A DNA stretch of 64,000 bases from Achromobacter sp. UMC71. Lineage in GTDB: Bacteria; Pseudomonadota; Gammaproteobacteria; Burkholderiales; Burkholderiaceae_B. Of this stretch, positions 55,869-64,000 are shown one piece after another (position 1 is the stretch's first letter; every line of letters begins with the position of its first letter). The position numbers and the translations under genes were made by a program. The notes below the pieces were generated by a model that saw only the letters and a program-made list of their open reading frames with translations, was not told where the DNA came from and did not search any database. The stretch is from positions 248,001-312,000 of the forward strand of contig NZ_LZZT01000018.1 in assembly GCF_014170305.1 (NCBI RefSeq). Reading direction: 5' to 3'.

Positions 55869-56987
55869 ATGAGTCAAATATCCACCAAGAAGGGCCGCGT
55901 TGTCGTCGGCATGTCCGGCGGGGTCGATTCTTCGGTCACCGCCTGGCTGCTCAAGCAACAAGGCTACGAGGTCGTCGGCCTGTTCATGAAGAACTGGGAA
56001 GACGACGACGATTCCGAATACTGCTCCACCCGGCAAGACCTGCTGGACGCGGCCAGCGTGGCCGACCTGGTCGGCGTGGAATTCGAATACGTCAATTTCG
56101 CCGCCGAATACAAGGACCGCGTGTTCGCGGAATTCCTGCGCGAATATTCGGCCGGACGCACGCCCAACCCCGACGTGTTGTGCAACGCCGAGATCAAGTT
56201 CAAGGCGTTCCTGGACCACGCCATGGCGCTGGGCGCCGAGCACATCGCCACGGGCCACTATGCCCGCGTGCGTGAAGTGCCGGCCGATGGCGGCGGCTCG
56301 CAGTTCCAGTTGCTCAAGGCGCTGGACGGCTCGAAGGACCAGAGCTATTTCCTGCATCGCCTGAACCAGGCGCAGTTGTCGCGCACGCTGTTTCCGCTGG
56401 GCGAGATCCACAAGACCGAAGTGCGCCGCATCGCGCACGAGATCGGCCTGCACAATGCGGCCAAGAAGGACTCGACCGGCATCTGCTTCATCGGCGAGCG
56501 CCCGTTCCGCGAATTCCTGAACCGCTATCTGCCCACCGAACCGGGCCCGATCCTGACGCCCGAAGGGCAGAGGGTGGGGCGTCACGAGGGCCTGTCCTTC
56601 TATACGCTGGGCCAGCGCAAGGGCCTGGGCGTGGGCGGCGTGAAAGGACGCCAGCGCGAAGACGGCACCGCCGAGGCCTGGTACGTGGCGCGCAAGGATC
56701 TCGAACGCAACATACTTTATGTGGTGCAAGGTCACGACCACCCGTGGCTGTTGTCCGGCTCGTTGCGGGCCCAGGACGCCAGCTGGGTGGCCGGGCATGC
56801 GCCCGCCGCGGGCGGCTACGGCGCCAAGACGCGCTACCGCCAGGCCGATGCGGCCTGCCGGCTGGACCAGGCGGCGGGCGACAGTTTTGCGCTCGATTTC
56901 ACCGAGCCCCAATGGGCGGTCACGCCCGGGCAGTCTGCCGTGCTTTACGATGGCGACATCTGTCTGGGCGGTGGCATTATCGTGTAA
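55869..56987 (+). CDS. mnmA: tRNA-specific 2-thiouridylase MnmA
   Basis: Thiolates uridine 34 of the tRNAs for Lys, Glu and Gln. The 372-residue protein has the PP-loop [12 protein letters not shown], the catalytic Cys in [14 protein letters not shown] and the persulfide Cys in [13 protein letters not shown], and the C-terminal domain with [13 protein letters not shown]. Length equals the family norm (368 in E. coli). It lies 12 bp after the LysR gene. Confidence 0.97.
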   Translation: MSQISTKKGRVVVGMSGGVDSSVTAWLLKQQGYEVVGLFMKNWEDDDDSEYCSTRQDLLDAASVADLVGVEFEYVNFAAEYKDRVFAEFLREYSAGRTPNPDVLCNAEIKFKAFLDHAMALGAEHIATGHYARVREVPADGGGSQFQLLKALDGSKDQSYFLHRLNQAQLSRTLFPLGEIHKTEVRRIAHEIGLHNAAKKDSTGICFIGERPFREFLNRYLPTEPGPILTPEGQRVGRHEGLSFYTLGQRKGLGVGGVKGRQREDGTAEAWYVARKDLERNILYVVQGHDHPWLLSGSLRAQDASWVAGHAPAAGGYGAKTRYRQADAACRLDQAAGDSFALDFTEPQWAVTPGQSAVLYDGDICLGGGIIV

Positions 56988-57033
56988 GCGCCGCCTGAGC
57001 CCTGCAGGGCTCAATGCGGCACAGGCAGGTCCA

Positions 57034-57071
57034 ACCAGGCCCCGCGGGCGTCATGCTCCCGGGGCCTGGTT
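57034..57071 (+). terminator. Long hairpin after mnmA
   Basis: AACCAGGCCCCG (57034-57045) pairs perfectly with CGGGGCCTGGTT (57060-57071), with a 14-nt loop and no T-run. It lies between mnmA and the TSUP gene and may limit readthrough. Confidence 0.5.
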
Positions 57072-57107
57072 CATGAAACGACAAAAACCGATAACGAGGA
57101 GAGGGAT

Positions 57108-57929
57108 GTGGATGTAACGATGGTGATTTGCCTGCTGGTCCTGGGCGGGGTGACGGGCTTTCTGGCGGGCTTGCTGGGCATCGGCGGCGGCATGGTGCTG
57201 GTGCCGTTCCTGACCATGCTGTTCGCCTGGAAGGGCATGGCGCCCGACCTGGTGGTGCACGCGGCCATCGCGACGTCGATGACCTCGATCCTGTTCACGT
57301 CCATCTCCAGCGTCCGGGCGCACCAGCAGAAGGGCACGATCAAATGGGGCATCGTCTGGGCGATGGCGCCCGGCATCATCATCGGCGGCCTGTTGTCAGG
57401 CGGTGCGGTGTTCGCGGCGCTCAGCACCTTCTGGCTGTCGTTGTTCTTCGCCGTGTTCGTGGGCTATTCGGGCTGGAGCATGTTGCGCAACAAGAAGCCC
57501 AAGCCCAGCCGTCAGATGCCCGGCATCGCAGGCACCAGCGCGGCGGGCGCGGGCATCGGTTTCCTGTCGGGGCTGGTCGGGGCGGGCGGCGGTTTCCTGT
57601 CCGTGCCCTTCATGGTCTGGTGCAATGTGGCCCTGCACAACGCGGTGTCCACGTCGGCCGCGCTGGGGTTCCCCATCGCCCTGGCCAACAGCGCGGGCTA
57701 CATCGTGTCCGGACTGAACGAAGCCGCCAGCCGGCCGGGCATGCTGGGCTATATCTATTGGCCGGCGCTGATCGCCCTGGTGTGCACCAGCGTGCTGACC
57801 GCCCCCCTGGGCGCCCGCATGGCACATCGACTGCCCGTGCAGACCTTGAAGCGGGTGTTCGCCTGCCTGCTGTTCGCGCTGGCGGCCTACATGCTGTCCA
57901 AGGCTTGGCAGACGTATGCAGGCGCCTAA
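57108..57929 (+). CDS. TSUP-family (TauE/SafE) permease
   Basis: A 273-residue inner-membrane protein with two homologous halves, shown by the repeated motif GFLAGLLGIGGGMVLVPFL and GFLSGLVGAGGGFLSVPFM, and about eight membrane segments. The TSUP family moves sulfite, sulfoacetate or other organosulfur anions outward or inward; the substrate here cannot be told. The start is GTG (57108) with GAGGAGAG a few bases upstream. It converges on the glutathione transferase gene. Confidence 0.88.
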   Translation: MDVTMVICLLVLGGVTGFLAGLLGIGGGMVLVPFLTMLFAWKGMAPDLVVHAAIATSMTSILFTSISSVRAHQQKGTIKWGIVWAMAPGIIIGGLLSGGAVFAALSTFWLSLFFAVFVGYSGWSMLRNKKPKPSRQMPGIAGTSAAGAGIGFLSGLVGAGGGFLSVPFMVWCNVALHNAVSTSAALGFPIALANSAGYIVSGLNEAASRPGMLGYIYWPALIALVCTSVLTAPLGARMAHRLPVQTLKRVFACLLFALAAYMLSKAWQTYAGA

Positions 57930-58022
57930 GGTCTGATGCCTGCTTTCCGGGGCCGCTGGCCCCGGACGTGAAACCGGCCGCGCAAGGCGGCCGGAGCGGT
58001 TCGGGTGAAGACGGCGGCGCCG

Positions 58023-58634
58023 TCAGGCGGTCTTGGGGACCGTGTCCACGAACGATTGGCGCTGGGACAGCTTGTCGTACAGCCGCGCCAGATTGAGGTG
58101 GTCCGTGCGCCAGTCCAGTTCGGCGAAACGCAGGTCCAGGTAGCCCAGAGCGCAGCCCACGGCGATATCGGCCAGGCTGTAGTTGATGCCCATGCAGTGG
58201 GCGTTGTCACCCAGGCTTTTATTCATGGCATCCAGGCTGGCGCCGATCTTGCTGTATTGGCGTTCGATCCATTCGGGGCTGCGTTGAGCCTCGGGACGCT
58301 GCTTTTCCTTGACGATGGTCACGCAGGCGTCGAGCAGGCCGTCGGCGATGGCCTCCCAGCACTTGACGGCCGCACGGTCACGGCCCGGCTGAGGAATCAG
58401 GCGGGCGACGGGCGACAAGGTGTCCAGGTATTCGACGATGACGCGCGAGTCGAACAGGGCGCCGCCATCTTCCATGACCAGGCAGGGCACCTTGCCCAGC
58501 GGGTTATACGTTTGGATCTGCGTGTCGGCGGACCAGACGTTTTCGAGTTCAAGCCGGTAATCCAGCTTTTTCTCGGCCATGACGATACGCACTTTGCGCA
58601 CGTATGGACTGGTAAGCGAGCCGATCAGTTTCAT
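58023..58634 (-). CDS. Glutathione S-transferase family protein
   Basis: A 203-residue cytoplasmic GST with the thioredoxin-like N-terminal domain (IGSLTSPYVRKVRIVMAEK, then NPLGKVPCLVMEDGGALFDS with the Pro and Ser that bind glutathione) and the C-terminal helical domain (NYSLADIAVGCALGYLDLRF). Such proteins conjugate or reduce electrophiles; no substrate can be named. The ATG at 58634 begins the domain. It is divergent from purB. Confidence 0.9.
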   Translation of the reverse strand: MKLIGSLTSPYVRKVRIVMAEKKLDYRLELENVWSADTQIQTYNPLGKVPCLVMEDGGALFDSRVIVEYLDTLSPVARLIPQPGRDRAAVKCWEAIADGLLDACVTIVKEKQRPEAQRSPEWIERQYSKIGASLDAMNKSLGDNAHCMGINYSLADIAVGCALGYLDLRFAELDWRTDHLNLARLYDKLSQRQSFVDTVPKTA

Positions 58635-58684
58635 GGATTCACAAGCGGAGTCGGAAAGCGGCCGAAGTATAGCAGGCCGCATGA

Positions 58685-60172
<1,488 letters not shown>

Positions 60173-60179
60173 TCGCCTT

Positions 60180-60200
60180 GCCGCGCGCCAAGCGCGCGGC
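60180..60200 (+). terminator. Hairpin after purB
   Basis: GCCGCGCGC (60180-60188) pairs perfectly with GCGCGCGGC (60192-60200) around CAA, followed by ATTCTTGTTG. It probably ends the purB transcript, at least in part. Confidence 0.6.
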
Positions 60201-60228
60201 ATTCTTGTTGTACTTACGGGAGATTGCA

Positions 60229-60687
60229 ATGAAGAAGTTGTCCACGCTCGCTGCGCTGGCCTGTATGACCGTCGGGCCGCTGCTGGCGACCTCCGCGTCC
60301 GCGCAGTTCGCCAAGCCTGAAGACGCCGTCAAGTACCGCCAGTCGGCCTTGACCCTGATGGCCTCGCACTTCGGCCGCATGGCGCCGGTGATCAAGGGCC
60401 AGGCGCCTTACGATGCCGCGCAGATCAAGGCCAACGTCGAGGTGCTCAAGACGCTGTCGGCGCTGCCGTGGACGGCTTTCGGCGCGGGCACGGAAGGCGG
60501 CGACGCCCGCCCCGAAATCTGGAGCGATGCCGCAGGCTTCCAGCAGAAGCAGCAGGCTTTCAAGGACAACATCGTCAAGCTGTCGGCCGCGGCCGATGCC
60601 GGCGACCTGGACAAGCTGCGTGCCGCCTTCGGTGATGTCGGCGCCAGCTGCAAGGCCTGTCACGACGCCTACCGCAAGAAGAAGTAA
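60229..60687 (+). CDS. Cytochrome c'
   Basis: A 152-residue periplasmic class II cytochrome c. The signal peptide ends SASA and the haem-binding CKACH is at residues 141-145, near the C-terminus as in cytochromes c'. The four-helix pattern starts AKPEDAVKYRQSALTLMASHFG. Proteins of this class bind NO and protect against it. It converges with a cytochrome b561 gene, often found close to cytochrome c' genes, which could supply electrons. GGGAGATT lies before the ATG at 60229. Confidence 0.93.
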   Translation: MKKLSTLAALACMTVGPLLATSASAQFAKPEDAVKYRQSALTLMASHFGRMAPVIKGQAPYDAAQIKANVEVLKTLSALPWTAFGAGTEGGDARPEIWSDAAGFQQKQQAFKDNIVKLSAAADAGDLDKLRAAFGDVGASCKACHDAYRKKK

Positions 60688-60722
60688 GCGCCTGCCGCGC
60701 CGCATGGCGCGTCCCGGCATGC

Positions 60723-60748
60723 AAAAGCCCCTCGACGGAGGGGCTTTT
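60723..60748. terminator. Bidirectional terminator between cytochrome c' and cytochrome b561 genes
   Basis: AAAAGCCCCTC (60723-60733) pairs perfectly with GAGGGGCTTTT (60738-60748) around GACG, with A- and T-runs on the two sides. Confidence 0.9.
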
Positions 60749-60775
60749 CATTGGATGTAGCGAAGAGGGCGGGCT

Positions 60776-61468
60776 TTACGAGAAGGACATGTCGGCCACG
60801 ATTTCCAGCGACCGGATCCACAGCACCAGCGCGGTGACGCAGGCGCCGAGGATCAGCGCGCGCAGCCAGATGGCCGGTCCGTCCTGCGTGGGCGAGGTGC
60901 CGGGCGGCACGTCCTTGGGATCGACATTGCCGGTGATGATGGCGCGCACCAGGCGCTTGCGGCGCACGACGGCATACCAGGCCACGGCCACCAGGTGCAA
61001 TGCGACCAGCGCGATGATGACCCACTCGTTGAGCTTGTGCCAGGAGGTCAGCAGCGTGGCGGTGGATTCGCTGACGTGGCCGAACAGCGGGCCCTGCGTC
61101 AGGATGTCATCGGTGGTGAACAGCCCGCTGACGGCCTGGAAACCGATCACCAGCAGCAGCGCCAGCACCGACAGCGCCCCCAGCGGATTATGGCCAGCAG
61201 GTGCCGCCGCGCCCTTGAGGTAGCTGGCCACCGCGCGCGGGCCGCGCACGAACTGCGTGAAGCGCGCATAGCGCGGGCCGAAAAAGCCCCACAGCACGCG
61301 AAAGATGATGAGCCCCAGCGCTGTACAGCCAAAGCGCACGTGCCAATCCATGTACAGGCCGCCCAGCTTCACGCTGACGAAGGCGCCGACGATACAGACA
61401 ACGAGTGCCCAGTGGAAGAGGCGGGTGGGGAGGTCCCAGATGCGGATTGCAAGCCGGTTGTTTTGCAT
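60776..61468 (-). CDS. Cytochrome b561 family membrane protein
   Basis: A 230-residue inner-membrane dihaem cytochrome b. The membrane segments carry likely haem-ligand histidines in TRLFHWALVVCIVGAFVSV, DWHVRFGCTALGLIIFRVLW, SWHKLNEWVIIALVALHLVA. It probably moves electrons between quinol and a periplasmic partner; the convergent cytochrome c' gene is a natural candidate, as an inference. A final membrane segment lies near residues 203-222. Confidence 0.9.
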   Translation of the reverse strand: MQNNRLAIRIWDLPTRLFHWALVVCIVGAFVSVKLGGLYMDWHVRFGCTALGLIIFRVLWGFFGPRYARFTQFVRGPRAVASYLKGAAAPAGHNPLGALSVLALLLVIGFQAVSGLFTTDDILTQGPLFGHVSESTATLLTSWHKLNEWVIIALVALHLVAVAWYAVVRRKRLVRAIITGNVDPKDVPPGTSPTQDGPAIWLRALILGACVTALVLWIRSLEIVADMSFS

Positions 61469-61617
61469 GATGCTATTGCCATGACTGCGTTGCTTGCGAC
61501 TTTATCACGCAGAAATGAAGCCGCCGCGGGGTTGGCCGCGGCGGATTTGAGCTGGCTCAGCAAGCGCCGGTTCAGGGTATGGCTGATACGGCGGGTGCTT
61601 GCCTTGCGAGTGCCGGC

Positions 61618-61899
61618 TTAGCGAGCGGCGCGGCGCACCGGTTCGATGCGATGCACGTGCTCGTGGCGGAAGCGGATGCGCTGGCCGGGGGCCTTTTGCG
61701 CAGGCGCTCCGCAAGGCACGACTTCCGTGGTGTACGTGGTCGTGCCGTCGATCGGCGCGTTGAAGATCACGGTGGCGCGAATGGCCGGGCCGTTGGTCGG
61801 TTGCAGGTAAACGATGTCGCCGATATGGATCGGCATGTTGTCCAGCTTGGTATGAGCCGGGCGTCGGATCAGGTCCGAGGTAGTGAAACGAGTATTCAT
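61618..61899 (-). CDS. Unknown 93-residue protein
   Basis: A small frame starting MNTRFTTSDLIRRPAH with GAAAGAG about 10 bases upstream. The middle, HIGDIVYLQPTNGPAIRATV, suggests a small beta-barrel, and the end is rich in Arg and His. I do not recognise a family and see no membrane segment or signal peptide. A large dyad lies 52 bp upstream (61951-61997), which supports a real regulated gene. The reading frame is moderately convincing in codon use. Confidence 0.5.
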   Translation of the reverse strand: MNTRFTTSDLIRRPAHTKLDNMPIHIGDIVYLQPTNGPAIRATVIFNAPIDGTTTYTTEVVPCGAPAQKAPGQRIRFRHEHVHRIEPVRRAAR

Positions 61900-61950
61900 G
61901 GTGTGTTCTCTTTCAAGTTCTTGTTATGGGAATTGCTGCGTAGCGCATGC

Positions 61951-61997
61951 CGCGTAGACAGGACGAGTGTGCTGTAACGCACCGCGTCCTGTCCGCG
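61951..61997. promoter_or_regulatory. Large imperfect palindrome upstream of the 93-residue gene
   Basis: CGCG and GACAGGACG (61951-61954, 61957-61965) pair with CGTCCTGTC and CGCG (61985-61993, 61994-61997). Inside, GTGTG pairs with CGCAC through one G-U. As RNA this is a hairpin of nearly 20 bp in the 5' leader of the minus-strand gene; as DNA it could be an operator. No known element is matched. Confidence 0.45.
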
Positions 61998-62609
61998 TGC
62001 CGAGTCATGCATGACACTAACGCATAACCGCCGCCGATCCTTTGCGCATTCTCATGGTTTTGCTTGCGCGCGGGCTTGGCTGCGGGTTGCGGCCCCAGGC
62101 ATTGGCTTGGGGCTCGCTGCCGGATCCTGGGCGGGCTGTCTGAACAGCGGGCTGCGGATCTGGCGCACGGCTGCTTTGGGATGCTGGCCGTGAACTGCTG
62201 ATATGGGACCGAACCGGACTGGGCGGAACGATCTTGTCATGGCGACAAGCTTGGGCTTTTGTGGCCTGCCTTTCAGGGCCTGCCGTTTACAGTCCGCTTA
62301 TTCGCGTCTTGTACTGTTCTGTACTGGGCTTGGGCCCGACTCTGCGTTTTTAGGGTTATCTGTCGCAAAGATCTGGCGTAGCCCTTGGGGCTGGTCCAAG
62401 ATCCAAGCCCGGGGAGCAATACCGCGGGGCTGCAATATCTTGGAAATGGCTGGCGTTTGTAAGTTCACCAGTGTGCATCGCGGGGGGCGATCACCGGCGA
62501 ATCAACTAAGCATCATATAGCTAGTTTGGTGATTTTGCAAGGCTTTTTTGATGGGCGGGGGGAAGCGGGCGCTTTCGTGGCTGAAATACGTCGGCGCCCT
62601 GGGGCCGCG
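61998..62609. other. Gene-free stretch with one nested hairpin
   Basis: About 610 bp separate the two unknown minus-strand genes. No reading frame here has recognisable features. It holds GTACTGTTCTGTACTG (a short direct repeat near 62310) and a nested hairpin: CCAAGAT (62396-62402) with ATCTTGG (62437-62443), and inside it AGCCC (62406-62410) with GGGCT (62427-62431). It may encode a small RNA or be a decayed gene. Confidence 0.4.
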
Positions 62610-62969
62610 TCAGTGCGTAGCGGGGCGAGCTTGGCGCTGGGCTTCGATGATCAGGGCTTCCAGGCGCGGCGACATGCGCAAGGCGACCTGCGCGGCGGTC
62701 GAGCCGTCGGCGCGGGTCTCGGTTTCCAGGGCCAGTTCGATACGCTCGCCATTGAAGGCTTCGGGGGCGGCCTGGATCTCGACATAGCGCTCCAGCAGGG
62801 CGTCGACGGCTTTTTGCGCATCCGCCAGCGCTTCCTCGCCCAGTTGGTCCGGCCCCAGATATTGGTTGGCCACGCGCGCCAGGTCGTTCATGAAAAACAG
62901 CAGGGCGGCGGCGCCGCGGCAATCGGGATGGGCAAAGCCCCAGGTGTCGGGAGAAATGTCTTGGGTCAT
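62610..62969 (-). CDS. Unknown 119-residue protein
   Basis: A 119-residue frame starting MTQDISPDTWGFAHPDCRGA. It reads as a soluble, acidic helical protein (MNDLARVANQYLGPDQLGEE, DAQKAVDALLERYVEIQAAP) with a C-terminal part, ADGSTAAQVALRMSPRLEAL, of basic-acidic pattern. No family is recognised, and it has no signal or membrane segment. Codon choice looks like that of the neighbours. It lies divergent from the acetyltransferase gene. Confidence 0.6.
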   Translation of the reverse strand: MTQDISPDTWGFAHPDCRGAAALLFFMNDLARVANQYLGPDQLGEEALADAQKAVDALLERYVEIQAAPEAFNGERIELALETETRADGSTAAQVALRMSPRLEALIIEAQRQARPATH

Positions 62970-63124
62970 GACGAGCGCAACGGCAAGGATGGCGGGCGGC
63001 CACGGCGGGCCGGCAAGGCGTCATTTTAGGCGATGGCGTGCAGGGGGCAGGCAGGGCGGTCGGGGAACCCATCCAGTTTCGTCCGCGAACGCGCCGCGCG
63101 TGCTTGGGGCATACTTGGCGCCCC

Positions 63125-63637
63125 ATGATCAGACACGCCACCTTCGCCGACCTGGCCCTCTTGCCCGAGGTCGAACGCTCCGCCGCCGCGCGGTTCCTGC
63201 GCACGCCGATGGCTTTTGCCGCCGCCGGCGACCCCTTGCCCGTCCAGACGCTGGCACAGGCGATGGCGGACGGGCTCTTGTGGGTGGCACAGGACGATGA
63301 TGCCCGGCCTGCCGGTTTTGCGCTGGCGCGGCCGCTGGATGCCGACTTGTTCCTGGCTGAAATGTCGGTGGCGTTGCCGATGCAGGGCCGCGGCCTGGGC
63401 CGGGCGCTGCTGCAGGTGGTGGTCGAACACGCCCGCGCCGCGGGGATTTATCGCGGCGTGGCGCTGACGACCGATCGCGAGTTGCCCTGGAATGGCCCCT
63501 TCTACCGGCAGGCGGGTTTTACCGAGGTGCCGCCGGCGCAACAAGGGCCGCAACTGCGCGCGCAGTTGCGGCACGAGGCCGCTGCGGGATTCGATCCGGC
63601 GCGCCGCTGCGCGATGCGCTTGCCGCTGCCCGTCTGA
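63125..63637 (+). CDS. GNAT-family acetyltransferase
   Basis: A 170-residue acetyl-CoA-dependent N-acetyltransferase. It starts MIRHATFADLALLPEVERSA and has the CoA-binding motif A as MSVALPMQGRGLGRALLQVV (Q/R-x-x-G-x-G/A), then NGPFYRQAGFTEVPP. The acceptor is unknown. The ATG at 63125 is the family's normal start; a longer frame upstream has no homology. Confidence 0.88.
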   Translation: MIRHATFADLALLPEVERSAAARFLRTPMAFAAAGDPLPVQTLAQAMADGLLWVAQDDDARPAGFALARPLDADLFLAEMSVALPMQGRGLGRALLQVVVEHARAAGIYRGVALTTDRELPWNGPFYRQAGFTEVPPAQQGPQLRAQLRHEAAAGFDPARRCAMRLPLPV

Positions 63638-63787
63638 GGCCGGCGCCCTGTGTCATATCGATTCGATGGCAACAAAATCCGCCCGCAGCCGGCGCGAAGC
63701 GGGCGCTTCGGGATAATCTGCCCGGAGGCGCCGGCTGGGCGGCGGGCGGGCGTCCCGGGTGCGAACCTATACGCAAGGAGGCGGGGC

Positions 63788-64000
63788 ATGACAATGCTGC
63801 GGATGTGCCTGGCGGGCTTGGCGGCGGCTTCGATGCTGGCGCTGGCGGCCTGCGGCAACCGGGAGCCCGAGGAACGCGCAGCCTTTATCCAACTGTTGCA
63901 ACAGCGCATCGATACGGGCGCCTTGGTGCCGATCGGCGCGCTGAGCGACACGGAAAAAGAAGCCGTGGGCGATTATGACGATGCGTACGCGGTGATTACC
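63788..64000 (+). CDS. DUF3053 family lipoprotein, N-terminal part (partial)
   Basis: The first 71 codons of a lipoprotein gene cut off by the window end. The signal sequence MTMLRMCLAGLAAASMLAL ends in the lipobox ALAAC (Cys22). The mature part EERAAFIQLLQQRIDTGA with LSDTEKEAVGDYDDAYA matches the DUF3053 family (E. coli YiaF type), whose function is unknown. CAAGGAGGC lies six bases before the ATG, a strong ribosome site. GATAAT at 63713-63718 may be the -10 box. Confidence 0.82.
   Translation, partial: MTMLRMCLAGLAAASMLALAACGNREPEERAAFIQLLQQRIDTGALVPIGALSDTEKEAVGDYDDAYAVIT

Noticed and set aside
62203-62520. A 105-codon frame in the gap before the 119-residue gene
   Set aside because: Composition (many Cys, Trp, Arg, Gly) and absence of a ribosome site or motif suggest chance.

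Overview
This window looks like ordinary chromosomal DNA from a high-GC betaproteobacterium of the Bordetella/Achromobacter (Alcaligenaceae) type. The signs are the recA-recX, sucCD, hemCDXY, hom-thrC and pntAAB gene sets, a Bug-family (TctC-like) solute receptor next to a LysR regulator, a betaproteobacterial H-NS protein ending in the YRHPQTGETW-type DNA-binding motif, and DUF2889 and entericidin-like genes. This assignment is inferred from gene families, not from a database match. I saw no rRNA, tRNA, CRISPR array, insertion sequence or phage gene.

Layout. 1-4.7 kb: 3' end of recA, recX, then metR divergent from metE. 4.8-8.8 kb: a single large Pls/PosA-type polyamino-acid synthetase gene. 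8.9-11.7 kb: a DUF2889 gene and sucCD (TCA cycle). 11.8-13.6 kb: two TerC-family membrane protein genes and a 40-residue pilin-like peptide. 13.6-18.8 kb: hemC-hemD-hemX-hemY and ppa. 18.8-26.7 kb: a catabolic/uptake cluster with an IclR regulator, two short-chain dehydrogenases, a cupin, and a branched-chain-amino-acid-type ABC importer whose two permeases are fused. 26.8-30.5 kb: a fumarylacetoacetase-family hydrolase, an entericidin lipoprotein, a PIN-PhoH ATPase, a Bcp peroxiredoxin and an Mth938-type protein. 30.7-35 kb: alaC, hom and thrC. 35-40.4 kb: a small lipoprotein, fbp, pepN, a DUF4136 lipoprotein and an H-NS protein. 41-44 kb: tldD and aroG. 44-49.7 kb: a D-lactate-type dehydrogenase and glcDEF. 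49.7-53.7 kb: the pyridine-nucleotide transhydrogenase (three subunit genes) and an N-formylglutamate amidohydrolase. 53.7-64 kb: Bug receptor, LysR, mnmA, a TSUP permease, a glutathione transferase, purB, cytochrome c', cytochrome b561, two unknown small proteins, a GNAT acetyltransferase and the start of a DUF3053 lipoprotein gene.

Most genes are housekeeping. The most notable items lie between or beside them. Upstream of aroG is a complete transcription attenuator: a 27-codon leader peptide carrying FYFYFYGF, with mutually exclusive antiterminator and terminator pairings. The Pls-like synthetase stands alone between metE and sucCD, and its predicted substrate pocket has an acidic residue that suggests a basic amino acid. 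Between recA and recX is a perfect 30-bp inverted repeat. The leader of the first TerC gene holds a strong intrinsic terminator shortly after a TATAAT box. A related intergenic palindromic repeat recurs in several gaps.

Genes were placed from frame, length, motifs and start context. Several use GTG or TTG starts supported by good Shine-Dalgarno spacing (terC2, hemC, the 22.3-kb SDR, livHM, the Mth938-type gene, fbp, aroG, TSUP).
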